From a virus: 29,420 nt of DNA. A model generated the notes under the pieces. It had not been told where the DNA came from. It did not search any database and saw only the letters and a list, made by a program, of their open reading frames with translations. The stretch lies in IMG/VR virus record IMGVR_UViG_3300045952_000078, positions 1 to 29,420 of that record; one strand, given 5' to 3'. Both the position numbers and the translations under genes were made by a program. This document shows, one piece after another, positions 16,300 through 21,904 of this stretch. Each line of letters begins with the position of its first letter. Position 1 is the first letter of the stretch.

Positions 16300-16475
16300 G
16301 CGACAAGCTGAACGGCACGATGAATGACCAGGAAGTGGCCTACATGGTGCAAGTTTTGACGACGCGCCCGCTCGGCGAGGCGTTGCCGCTGTGGCTGAAG
16401 CTCACGGGCCAGCAGCTCGCGCCGGTCGCGGCTCCCCCGGATAGCCCGAGCCGGCCGGGGGGGCCTGTGTGGTAG
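16296..16475 (+). CDS. Small protein after tail fibre (59 aa)
   Basis: ATG 16296 overlaps the fibre stop (ATGA), with TTGGAGGGCGC as a good ribosome site. The N-terminus (MSDKLNGTMNDQEVAYMVQVLTTRPLGEALPLWLKL) predicts two short helices; the tail is Pro/Gly-rich and ends in GGPVW. No family was recognised. Short proteins in this position can act as fibre assembly factors or attachment partners. It is the last gene of the rightward late operon, and its stop lies 2 bases from the stop of the convergent gene. Confidence 0.7.
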   Translation: MSDKLNGTMNDQEVAYMVQVLTTRPLGEALPLWLKLTGQQLAPVAAPPDSPSRPGGPVW

Positions 16476-16477
16476 GG

Positions 16478-16729
16478 CTACCCGGGTGCCGCCGATGCGT
16501 CCTGCGCGTCACCGTCGGAGCGCACGGGGCCATCGTAGGGCCTGGTAACCCACCAATCATCGGTCGTCTTTGCCATGCCGGCGGCGCGCATGTCATCCGG
16601 GGTCATGCAGCGACGGTCCACGCCAAAGCGCCCGACCCGGTGCATGTCGAAGGCGGCGTCCGAGTTGAAATACTCACCGCATCCCGAGCACTGGCAGCGG
16701 CTGTCGGTCAGCTTGCGGGTAGGTCTCAT
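16478..16729 (-). CDS. FDXHR-type putative zinc-binding phage protein (83 aa)
   Basis: I chose ATG at 16729; a TTG at 16741 is in frame. Cys14-x2-Cys17 (CSGCGEYF), the signature FDMHR at residues 27-31 with His30, and Cys41 in RRCMTPDDM make up the FDXHR zinc-binding pattern known from small phage proteins, usually followed by a DDWWV-like segment as here (57-61). The role of this family is not established. The gene reads leftward, convergent with the late operon. It lies on the opposite side of attP from the integrase, so after integration it would sit near one prophage end, cut off from the early-left promoter. One arm-type site lies just upstream of its start. Confidence 0.85.
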   Translation of the reverse strand: MRPTRKLTDSRCQCSGCGEYFNSDAAFDMHRVGRFGVDRRCMTPDDMRAAGMAKTTDDWWVTRPYDGPVRSDGDAQDASAAPG

Positions 16730-16733
16730 GATG

Positions 16734-16745
16734 ATTGCCAAAAAT
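16734..16745 (+). promoter_or_regulatory. Integrase arm-type site, outer left (ATTGCCAAAAAT)
   Basis: This copy of the repeated motif matches the three others over ATT.GCCAAAAAT. It is the least complete copy, lacking one T of the ATTTGCC part. It lies about 100 bases left of the attP core. Confidence 0.55.
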
Positions 16746-16767
16746 GAAGAAAGCGGCTTTTGATAAC

Positions 16768-16794
16768 ACTGGCCTTTTTTTGGCCGGTATTTTT
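16768..16794 (+). terminator. Hairpin followed by T-run, probable end of the rightward late transcript
   Basis: ACTGGCC (16768-16774), a T7 loop and GGCCGGT (16782-16788) form a 7-bp stem with one G-T pair. ATTTTT follows at once on the + strand, as in intrinsic terminators. It would stop late transcription before it crosses attP. The T-run overlaps an inverted arm-type site. Confidence 0.55.
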
Positions 16795-16803
16795 GGCAAA
16801 TCC
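16789..16803 (-). promoter_or_regulatory. Integrase arm-type site, inner left, inverted
   Basis: On the minus strand it reads GGATTTGCCAAAAAT, identical over 15 bases to the site at 16933-16947. Opposite orientation on the two sides of the core is common for arm sites of lambda-type integrases. Binding is inferred from placement. Confidence 0.7.
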
Positions 16804-16835
16804 TCGAAAACGCCTTGCGAATCAGTAAATGCGGA

Positions 16836-16885
16836 TGGGATTGTGATTCCAGGTGTTGTGGGTTCGAGTCCCATCAGCCACCCCA
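16836..16885 (+). other. attP: attP core: 3' part of a tRNA-His gene
   Basis: The sequence from the anticodon arm to CCA is that of a bacterial tRNA-His. It has anticodon loop TTGTGAT with GTG at 16843-16845, T arm GTGGG-TTCGAGT-CCCAT, acceptor strand CAGCCAC and CCCCA at 16881-16885. The D arm and 5' half are absent, and the 5' side of the anticodon stem already mismatches, which marks the left border of identity. Integration here would restore the 3' end of the host tRNA-His gene. The integrase gene ends 74 bases away. Confidence 0.9.
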
Positions 16886-16913
16886 AAATCAATGACTTAC
16901 AAGCGACGTTTTT

Positions 16914-16928
16914 GAATTTGCCAAAAAT
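16914..16928 (+). promoter_or_regulatory. Integrase arm-type site, inner right
   Basis: GAATTTGCCAAAAAT differs by one base from the two full copies. It lies 19 bases before the next copy, close to two helical turns, and about 30 bases from the tRNA end. Confidence 0.7.
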
Positions 16929-16932
16929 AATC

Positions 16933-16947
16933 GGATTTGCCAAAAAT
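16933..16947 (+). promoter_or_regulatory. Integrase arm-type site, outer right
   Basis: GGATTTGCCAAAAAT is the same 15 bases as the inverted copy at 16789-16803. It lies just past the 3' end of the integrase gene. Confidence 0.7.
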
Positions 16948-16958
16948 AAAGCCCTTAA

Positions 16959-18008
16959 TCAGCGCAGGGGCGTCACCTTCGAGACCCCTCTGCGGTAGTG
17001 CTTCTGCGCGGTCTTCACGGTGTCGCCCAGGAGCTCGGCGGCACGCTCGTCGCTCTCGGCGTCCGACCCGGACTTAGCCCGAATGTCGTGCTCGACGAAA
17101 CGCTCCCCGCCGTCCTTCATGTGCCGCTCCATCGTGCGATACCACTCGCTCTTGAAGGCCTTCTTGGTGAGCGCGCGCCCGGCATAAGCCTTCTCGGTTC
17201 TCCTCAGCATGAAGAGCGGCCGCGGCAGCGCAGCAACGCCCTCCGGGATTGCCGGACGCAGCGCCAGAATGGCGTTTATGACACGCCGCAATGACGGGCT
17301 CCACGCGACCAGGCGGTGCTTGCCGCGCTTGTTCTGGACGTAGTCGATCCCGCGCGCGGTCAGGTTCGCATCGGTCAGGCGCAGAAGGTTCCCCTGGCGC
17401 ATCGCCGTCAGGCGCTTCAGCATGATGTAGCAGCGCAGCCACCGCGGGCCGTGGCGCTCGAACTGGCGCAACTCCTCGGCCCTGACGTAGCGCACGCGCG
17501 GGCTCTCCCTGTTCCGGCGCACCCCATAGCATGGGTTAACCGTGACGTCGTAGCGGTCATCTCCCATGGCCCAACTGTAAGCCGAGGAAAGCAGCGCGAT
17601 CTCCCGGTTCGCTCGTATCGGCGCCGGCACCCCCTGCTTGTCGGTGCGCTTCCGGAGATAGCGGGCGGCGTGCTTGGAGTTGACGAGCCCGTATTGCATG
17701 CGCCCGAAGATAGCCTTCAGCATCTCGGCCTCGCCCAGGTTCGACTTGTGGGTTTCCATGCTGCGCCGGCCGGCGCGCACCTCGCCCTCGCAGTAGACGA
17801 GGAAGGAGTCGAGCATCTCGCCCACGGTTCCCTCGGCGGTAGCCTTCCCGGTGGAGAGCTCGACCCACTTCGCGCGGGCATCGCGGTCCCAGGTCTTGCC
17901 CAGCCGGGTCCACTCGTTGTTAGCCGGATTGCGCCAGAAATAAATGCCGCGATGCTCATACACGCCCTGCGGCAAATGGGCGTGCTCGGGCTTGCGCCTG
18001 CGTGCCAT
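16959..18008 (-). CDS. int: Tyrosine-family phage integrase (349 aa)
   Basis: The catalytic set is visible: Arg204 in RLTAMRQGNLLRL, Lys227 or Lys230 in the QNKRGKHR beta-hairpin, His307-x-x-Arg310 in EHDIRAKSG and the nucleophile Tyr338 in AQKHYRR. The usual second His/Trp position is Asp329 (LLGDT), a tolerated variation. Residues 1-60 carry a small basic and aromatic N-terminal part (GVYEHRGIYFWRNPANNEW) as in arm-binding domains of this group; about 61-165 is the core-binding domain. The ribosome site GGGAGG lies in the end of the DUF4224 gene, so the two are co-translated. The adjacent attP with arm sites fits a heterobivalent integrase. Confidence 0.96.
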   Translation of the reverse strand: MARRRKPEHAHLPQGVYEHRGIYFWRNPANNEWTRLGKTWDRDARAKWVELSTGKATAEGTVGEMLDSFLVYCEGEVRAGRRSMETHKSNLGEAEMLKAIFGRMQYGLVNSKHAARYLRKRTDKQGVPAPIRANREIALLSSAYSWAMGDDRYDVTVNPCYGVRRNRESPRVRYVRAEELRQFERHGPRWLRCYIMLKRLTAMRQGNLLRLTDANLTARGIDYVQNKRGKHRLVAWSPSLRRVINAILALRPAIPEGVAALPRPLFMLRRTEKAYAGRALTKKAFKSEWYRTMERHMKDGGERFVEHDIRAKSGSDAESDERAAELLGDTVKTAQKHYRRGVSKVTPLR

Positions 18009-18013
18009 GTTGT

Positions 18014-18256
18014 CTAATCCTCCCTGCCTTTGAGTCTATCGCGCCGGTCGAACATCGAAAAATCGGGCTCTGCGGCCTCGTCGTGGCTGGCGTCGTCCTG
18101 GCGCAGGTTCGGCACATCGTTCGCGGCGACCTTGACCTTTCCGCCCTTCCTGTAAATAAACCGGATGCCCAGCGCCTGCAGCCGCTTTGCCTGCGCCGGT
18201 GCCGTTCGGCGATCGGTCAGTTCGTAGACTTCCTCTGGAGTGAGGTAGAGCGCCAT
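18014..18256 (-). CDS. DUF4224 protein, probable excisionase-like partner of the integrase (80 aa)
   Basis: The N-terminus YLTPEEVYELTDRRTAPAQAKRLQALGIRFIYRKGGKVKVAANDV is a clear DUF4224 domain, which covers almost the whole protein. The family is short, predicted to hold a winged-helix-like DNA-binding fold, and is very often encoded directly before phage integrases. For that reason it is thought to act in excision or integrase control. The acidic C-terminus (DDASHDEAAEPDF) is variable. The gene ends 5 bases before the integrase start and begins 2 bases after the annealing protein stop. An excisionase role is inferred, not shown. Confidence 0.85.
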   Translation of the reverse strand: MALYLTPEEVYELTDRRTAPAQAKRLQALGIRFIYRKGGKVKVAANDVPNLRQDDASHDEAAEPDFSMFDRRDRLKGRED

Positions 18257-18258
18257 GC

Positions 18259-19179
18259 TCAGTCTGCCTGCTCTTCCTTGAGGGCCTTCAGCGTCTCCTC
18301 CAAGTCGGAATATTCGCTCGGCGTCAGATCCCCGAAATGTTCCTTGCCATACGCTTTCAGGCAATAGTCTTTGACCGTCGCACGGTCGAGCTTGTATTCC
18401 TTGACGAGTGCTTCCAGGCGCTTTTTCTGCGGCTCGGTGATGGTGCCCTGAGTCTGGGCCAGTTCGGCCGCGTCCATGCGCTTCAAAGCCGACCGGATAC
18501 CGGAGGGCAGGAGCGACCAAAGCGCCTTGAGCTCTTCGGGGTCGAAGCCAGAGGTGACGGCGAGGGCATATCCCTCGTCGGCCTTGTCCTCGGCAAACTT
18601 GCCTTTTATCTGCGCTGCCGTTGCCATGATGATCTCCTGCTTCGCGGCAGTTAGAGCGGCCAGCGCGCCGGTCGTCGGGCCGATCGGTGCCGAAGGCAGG
18701 CCCGTCTCGGCGCCGGGGATCGAGTCGACCTCGCTCTCGTCGAGCCAGCCCATCCCGCAGATCGAGAGCGTCACGCGGCGCTTGGCCTTGGTCTCGCATT
18801 TCATGAGAGCGTTGCTGCGCGCCTCGCCCTTCAGCCCGTCGATCGGCACGGCGCCGATCGCCTCGTCGTGCCGGCCGTCCTTGTCGGTCGCCGCCGCGGT
18901 CACCACGTAGCAGCCTTCTACGAGCTCGCGCGAGCGGATGCTGATCGACACCCCGTGTATCCGGCGCAGCTGGTCGGTGCAGTCGCGAAGCGCATAGAGG
19001 CGAAGCTTCCCGTTCAGCATGATGTATTCGAAGGGCTTTGTTAATGGGTTGAGACCCTGCGATTCGCACACCTTGCGGTAATACATGACGCGCTCTTCCG
19101 GCTTGAGCTTCGACAGGTCGCCCTGGATCAAGACCTGCTCGAGCACGGCGCCGCCGTCCTGTTTAGCGAGTGCTGACAT
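18259..19179 (-). CDS. Putative RecT-like single-strand annealing protein (306 aa)
   Basis: ATG 19179 is chosen because AAGGAG lies upstream; the longer open frame to 19278 lies under the preceding small gene. Residues near 30-60 read YYRKVCESQGLNPLTKPFEY, like the GLNP motif of RecT-family annealing proteins. LRLYALRDCTDQLRRIHGV and ALMKCETKAKRRVTLSICGMGWLDE follow. The C-terminal 55 residues (ITEPQKKRLEALVKEY onward) resemble the helical tail that many phage RecT/ERF-type proteins share. Such proteins pair complementary single strands in phage recombination. No exonuclease partner is adjacent. The family assignment is moderate; a purely uncharacterised phage family is the alternative. Confidence 0.65.
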   Translation of the reverse strand: MSALAKQDGGAVLEQVLIQGDLSKLKPEERVMYYRKVCESQGLNPLTKPFEYIMLNGKLRLYALRDCTDQLRRIHGVSISIRSRELVEGCYVVTAAATDKDGRHDEAIGAVPIDGLKGEARSNALMKCETKAKRRVTLSICGMGWLDESEVDSIPGAETGLPSAPIGPTTGALAALTAAKQEIIMATAAQIKGKFAEDKADEGYALAVTSGFDPEELKALWSLLPSGIRSALKRMDAAELAQTQGTITEPQKKRLEALVKEYKLDRATVKDYCLKAYGKEHFGDLTPSEYSDLEETLKALKEEQAD

Positions 19180-19339
19180 GATCGTTCTCCTTGTTCCAGT
19201 CGGGCGGGCATCCATGCGCTGCTGCGTAGCGGTCACGCTCGATGCGCTCCGCTTCGGCCAGGTCGAGCGCGCCGGCAATGCCGAATATCAGGAGGATCAG
19301 CGCGAGATGGAGCGCGGTGACGAGGCGCTCACGCATCAT
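19163..19339 (-). CDS. Small membrane-anchored protein (58 aa)
   Basis: This frame is nested between two larger genes: it overlaps the end of the 72-residue gene by 11 bases and the start of the annealing protein by 17. After MMRERL the segment VTALHLALILLIFGIAGALDL forms one transmembrane helix, followed by a charged, helical tail (AEAERIERDRYAAAHGCPPDWNKEN). The end of its coding sequence contains the ribosome site of the next gene, so translation is probably coupled. Similar one-helix proteins are common in early-left phage operons, with unknown function. Confidence 0.6.
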   Translation of the reverse strand: MMRERLVTALHLALILLIFGIAGALDLAEAERIERDRYAAAHGCPPDWNKENDHVSTR

Positions 19340-19547
19340 TACGCTTCATCCGCTCGGCCAGCATGGCGTCGGCGAACTTGAAGCACATCATCGACACCTT
19401 GTCGGTGCGCTCCACCATGCTCGCCCCGTCCTGCGGCCACGATGCGATATAGCCTTGCAGCGCGGCGGCGGCGAAGTAATCGCGCATCGACATGCCGCCC
19501 ATGAACAGGAGCACGTCTGGATTGTCGTGCTTGCTAGGGAGTGCCAT
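19329..19547 (-). CDS. Conserved phage hypothetical protein (72 aa)
   Basis: The segment GGMSMRDYFAAAALQGYIAS, then a helix ending FADAMLAERMKR, matches a widespread type of small phage and prophage protein with the MSLRDYFA...YxxADAMLxxR pattern. No function is established. It starts at the stop of the DUF3102-like gene (one shared base) and overlaps the small membrane protein downstream, so it belongs to the early-left operon. Confidence 0.8.
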   Translation of the reverse strand: MALPSKHDNPDVLLFMGGMSMRDYFAAAALQGYIASWPQDGASMVERTDKVSMMCFKFADAMLAERMKRNDA

Positions 19548-20470
19548 TATTCGAATACTCCGCCGAGCCGGTTCATCACCGCGAACGCCTCTGCGAAGCG
19601 TTCGCGCCGATCCTCCGGCGCCCGGTCGGGATGCAGGCAGTTCAGGATTAGGCGGAACTCGTCCCGCGTCATGAATCCCTTGAGACCCGCGAGAGCCTTG
19701 TCGTAGTTTCTTTCCTTGCGCTTGGCTTCCGCGATATCTGCGGTCATCTCTTCGATCAGGTGCGCCGTGTTGACCTTGACCTTCTCACGGACTGCCTCCT
19801 CCACGACGCCGTGGAATTCTTTCGCCAGCTTAGACGCTTCCGCGTCGATGGCGCGCTGCACGGCTTGCCTGCTCTTCGGGTCGAGCGTCGGCGGCTCGAC
19901 TTCCGGGGTGAACGTGCGCAGCCACGCATCACCGAATGCCTTGGCCTGCTCCGGGCTCGTCAGGCAACCCTTGTCGGGACCATCAGCGGCGATGCCGAAT
20001 GAGCGGAGCAGCTCCTCGACTTCGGCCTTGCGGTTGTTGCGAATGCCGCTGAACTGACGATCGGTTTTTGCGCCAAACCGGTCCCGAAGATAGGCGGACC
20101 AGCCCATGCGGCACGATTTCTGGGGCTTCGGCAGCAGGCCTAGTGCTCCGCGTATGCTGGTGGGGTTGTGCGCTTCCCACACCTCGCGGAACGATGCCAG
20201 GCGCATGTAGTTGCTGGCGCGATCTGCCACGACCTTCTGTTGCTTCCTCGAAAGACCGGACGCGTCCGGTCTTTGCCCGAACGCCTCTGCGCACCGGGCC
20301 AAGAATTCCCCGTGAGGCGTTTTCGGGTCGTGCTTCAACCCAATCAGCATGTCGCCGAGATCAGCGTAGGCGCCGACTGTTTGCTTTTCCATCTGTGTCG
20401 CGCGGTTATAAAGCTCGCGCACGTTGGCCCAGGTCGGGCGGTTCGGGTGGTCAAGAATTGTTGCGGTCAT
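19547..20470 (-). CDS. DUF3102-like protein with a C-terminal J-domain-like HPD motif (307 aa)
   Basis: The start ATG follows GGAGAGACGAAC. The N-terminal third (AYADLGDMLIGLKHDPKTPHGEFLARCAEAFG ... ASNYMRLASF) resembles DUF3102, a helical domain in phage and plasmid DNA-binding proteins. The middle is charged coiled coil (about 200-260, KLAKEFHGVVEEAVREKVKV). At 270-300, RDEFRLILNCLHPDRAPEDRRERFAEAFAVMN has the HPDR loop at 280-283 between two helices, as in J-domains that stimulate DnaK. It could recruit the host DnaK chaperone, as lambda replication does through DnaJ, but HPD-containing tails in phage proteins are not proven J-domains. Confidence 0.65.
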   Translation of the reverse strand: MTATILDHPNRPTWANVRELYNRATQMEKQTVGAYADLGDMLIGLKHDPKTPHGEFLARCAEAFGQRPDASGLSRKQQKVVADRASNYMRLASFREVWEAHNPTSIRGALGLLPKPQKSCRMGWSAYLRDRFGAKTDRQFSGIRNNRKAEVEELLRSFGIAADGPDKGCLTSPEQAKAFGDAWLRTFTPEVEPPTLDPKSRQAVQRAIDAEASKLAKEFHGVVEEAVREKVKVNTAHLIEEMTADIAEAKRKERNYDKALAGLKGFMTRDEFRLILNCLHPDRAPEDRRERFAEAFAVMNRLGGVFE

Positions 20471-20488
20471 GTTCGTCTCTCCGATGAG

Positions 20489-20517
20489 GCGGGCGCGCCG
20501 TCATCCGACGCGCCCGC
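20489..20517 (-). other. Strong intergenic hairpin between two leftward genes
   Basis: GCGGGCGCG (20489-20497) pairs perfectly with CGCGCCCGC (20509-20517) around an 11-base loop. No T-run follows on either strand, so it is not a classic terminator. It lies 19 bases before the start of the DUF3102-like gene and could protect or process the early-left mRNA. Confidence 0.5.
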
Positions 20518-20526
20518 TTACTGCTG

Positions 20527-20865
20527 TTACTCGTCTACCACTGCCGTCAGCAGCTTGCCGTTACGGCCGGTCTCAATCCCGCTGCGCTTCCAAACTTTTC
20601 TGACGCCTCGCGCCAGATCCATATTGGTCACACTCGGCGGGATGTACTGGCCGCGCTCTCTCAGCCTTTCGCGCACCACCTTGCCAGCGTCACAGCGGTC
20701 AGCCTGGTCGCTGCCGTTCTGTGTCTTCTGGCCGTTCAGGTAACGCGCGCAGGCTTCGAGCACCTCCTCATCGATAATCACCATCGCCACCAACTGAGTT
20801 ACCGTCAGTAGCGGTTTCGGTGCCGTCTCGATTCTAGTTTTCAACAACATTGCGACTTTATTCAT
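20527..20865 (-). CDS. Hypothetical early-left protein (112 aa)
   Basis: ATG 20865 is supported by CAAGGAGATTTGGCAA; the frame is open to 20901 without a better start. The sequence begins MNKVAMLLKTRIETAPKPLL and contains VAMVIIDEEVLEACARYLNG, then VVRERLRERGQYIPPSVTNMDLARGVRKVWKRSG. It is helical and moderately basic, with a possible winged-helix-like C-terminal half. No family was recognised. Position in the early-left operon suggests a DNA-related or host take-over role, without direct evidence. Confidence 0.75.
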   Translation of the reverse strand: MNKVAMLLKTRIETAPKPLLTVTQLVAMVIIDEEVLEACARYLNGQKTQNGSDQADRCDAGKVVRERLRERGQYIPPSVTNMDLARGVRKVWKRSGIETGRNGKLLTAVVDE

Positions 20866-20980
20866 TTGCCAAATCTCCTTGAATGAAGAAGCCCCAAGCA
20901 TTTGGTTGGAGGTTCATCAGGGAACCGCACTTGCCGGTGCGGCGCGGGACACGATGGACCGTCGTGAGCGCGGTTGCCAC
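20858..20980 (-). CDS. Possible very small protein (40 aa)
   Basis: A GTG at 20980 opens a frame that ends in TAA 20858-20860, inside the first codons of the next gene (ATGAATAA). The product MATALTTVHRVPRRTGKCGS and on has no recognised motif and no clear ribosome site. It fills an otherwise empty 145-base gap. It may equally be an untranslated leader. Confidence 0.25.
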   Translation of the reverse strand: MATALTTVHRVPRRTGKCGSLMNLQPNAWGFFIQGDLANE

Positions 20981-21010
20981 GGATGCCGCCGTGGTTCGGT
21001 TGGAACTTCC

Positions 21011-21202
21011 TTACTCGCGCCACTCCTTCGGCGTTGACATCATGAGCTCGCGCTCGAGCTCGCGCGCGAACGCGGACCAGTGGAGCATGAGCACGCGGAT
21101 GTCCTCGGCGAGTCGGCGCGCGTCCTCTCTAGGCAGGCTCGCCGGCAGGTGGATCGGCGGGACCAGGGTCGCGAAATTGTCGGTGCGCGGGGTGTCGCTC
21201 AT
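21011..21202 (-). CDS. Small early-left protein starting MSDTPRTD (63 aa)
   Basis: ATG 21202 is preceded by GAGGAGGCAGACGACG and gives MSDTPRTDNFATLV, the recurrent beginning of a class of small phage proteins found in many temperate siphophages. The rest is one long helix (REDARRLAEDIRVLMLHWSAFARELERELM), suggesting a coiled coil or dimer. The longer open frame to 21262 lacks support. The function is unknown. Confidence 0.75.
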   Translation of the reverse strand: MSDTPRTDNFATLVPPIHLPASLPREDARRLAEDIRVLMLHWSAFARELERELMMSTPKEWRE

Positions 21203-21263
21203 CGTCGTCTGCCTCCTCTGCTGGTGGCGCAGCTTCATCGCCAGGCCGCGGTTGCGGTGCATA

Positions 21264-21497
21264 TCAGCGTGTCGCCGTCGCCAGCACCAGCATGAGACCC
21301 AGCGTTTCCGCCCTTGCGCGGCTCATGCGCAGGCGCAGCCTGCGGCTACCCCTGCGCAGCACGATGTCGAGCGAGCCCGGCGCACGCGGCACGCGGGTGA
21401 CGCCCACGACGTTGTAGGCGTTGTCGAGCTCGCCCTGCGTGATGCGGGCAGGCGAGGCTTCGGTATTGCGGGGACTGCGGACTGCGGTTGTTGGCAT
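21264..21497 (-). CDS. First gene of the early-left operon, hypothetical (77 aa)
   Basis: ATG 21497 has a strong ribosome site (AAAGGAGGGCGTC) and lies directly behind the left promoter. The protein has a polar N-terminus (MPTTAVRSPRNTEASPARI), a segment QGELDNAYNVVGVTRVPRAPGSLDIVLRRGSRRLRLRMSR with alternating strands, and a hydrophobic C-terminal helix (AETLGLMLVLATATR). It is strongly basic. Being the first lytic-phase product, it takes the place where lambda encodes N, but no arginine-rich antitermination motif of the boxB-binding kind is evident. No family was recognised. Confidence 0.7.
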   Translation of the reverse strand: MPTTAVRSPRNTEASPARITQGELDNAYNVVGVTRVPRAPGSLDIVLRRGSRRLRLRMSRARAETLGLMLVLATATR

Positions 21498-21500
21498 GAC

Positions 21501-21520
21501 GCCCTCCTTTGATGGAGGGC
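21501..21520 (-). promoter_or_regulatory. Hairpin covering the ribosome site of the first early-left gene
   Basis: GCCCTCC (21501-21507) and GGAGGGC (21514-21520) are perfectly complementary around a 6-base loop. On the minus strand the downstream arm contains GGAGGGC, the ribosome site, 3 bases before the ATG. The expected start of PL transcripts (about 21514) would leave out the upstream arm, whereas longer read-through transcripts would form the hairpin. Confidence 0.6.
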
Positions 21521-21550
21521 ATTATGCGCAAAACTTTGCGTATTGGTCAA
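21521..21550 (-). promoter_or_regulatory. Early-left promoter (PL)
   Basis: On the minus strand -35 is TTGACC (21545-21550) and -10 is CATAAT (21521-21526), with an 18-base spacer. Each hexamer matches the sigma-70 consensus in 5 of 6 positions. Operator OL1 lies entirely within the spacer and OL2 abuts the -35, so bound repressor would block polymerase. Confidence 0.85.
21527..21540. promoter_or_regulatory. Operator OL1
   Basis: CGCAAA-AC-TTTGCG is a perfect inverted repeat with 6-base arms. It shares its core with the sites at 21550, 22388 and 22412. Confidence 0.85.
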
Positions 21551-21563
21551 GCAAAACTTTGCG
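21550..21563. promoter_or_regulatory. Operator OL2
   Basis: AGCAAA-AC-TTTGCG has perfect 5-base arms. Its centre is exactly 23 bases from that of OL1, about two helical turns, which would allow cooperative binding on one DNA face. Confidence 0.82.
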
Positions 21564-21664
21564 CATCACTGAAGGGACCAGCTCTCGGCAGGGTCGTCTG
21601 GTCGCGCCGGGCGGGCCGGAACCCTAGGCAGGCTGTATTCCGCCTATGGCCAAAGCCCGACCCT

Positions 21665-21895
21665 CTACTGGGGGACGAGTTTGCAGCCGCAATGCTTGCA
21701 CACGCTGGCGTCCTTCAGGACCAATTCCCGGCAGTCCGGGCATTTTACGTGTGTCCAAGCATTCGGCTTCTTATCGCGCGGACGGTTCATACGCACCGCT
21801 GAATAGATCAGGTGCGCCGGGATGGTAATGACGAGCATCACCGCCCCGAAAAGCAGGGCAATGACGTGAAGCAGGATGAATATCACGTGGCCCAT
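21665..21895 (-). CDS. Membrane-anchored zinc-ribbon protein in the repressor operon (76 aa)
   Basis: Residues about 4-34 are hydrophobic (FILLHVIALLFGAVMLVITI), enough for one long or a hairpin membrane segment. A basic linker (RMNRPRDKKPNAW) follows. Then comes a zinc ribbon, Cys52-x2-Cys55 and Cys66-x2-Cys69 (KCPDCREL ... VCKHCGCK). It starts 10 bases after the repressor stop on the same strand, so it should be made in lysogens. In lambda this place, between cI and OL, holds the rex exclusion genes. A role in superinfection exclusion or lysogenic conversion is therefore plausible but rests on position and membrane topology. Confidence 0.75.
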   Translation of the reverse strand: MGHVIFILLHVIALLFGAVMLVITIPAHLIYSAVRMNRPRDKKPNAWTHVKCPDCRELVLKDASVCKHCGCKLVPQ

Positions 21896-21904
21896 CGAAT
21901 GGGC

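Noticed and set aside
16836-16885. A functional tRNA-His gene
   Set aside because: The D arm, the 5' acceptor strand and most of the anticodon stem 5' side are missing. It is only the 3' part, as expected for attP.
21501-21520. A third left operator
   Set aside because: Its centre is exactly 23 bases from OL1, but the sequence shares nothing with the CGCAAA-N2-TTTGCG operators. It reads better as a ribosome-site hairpin.
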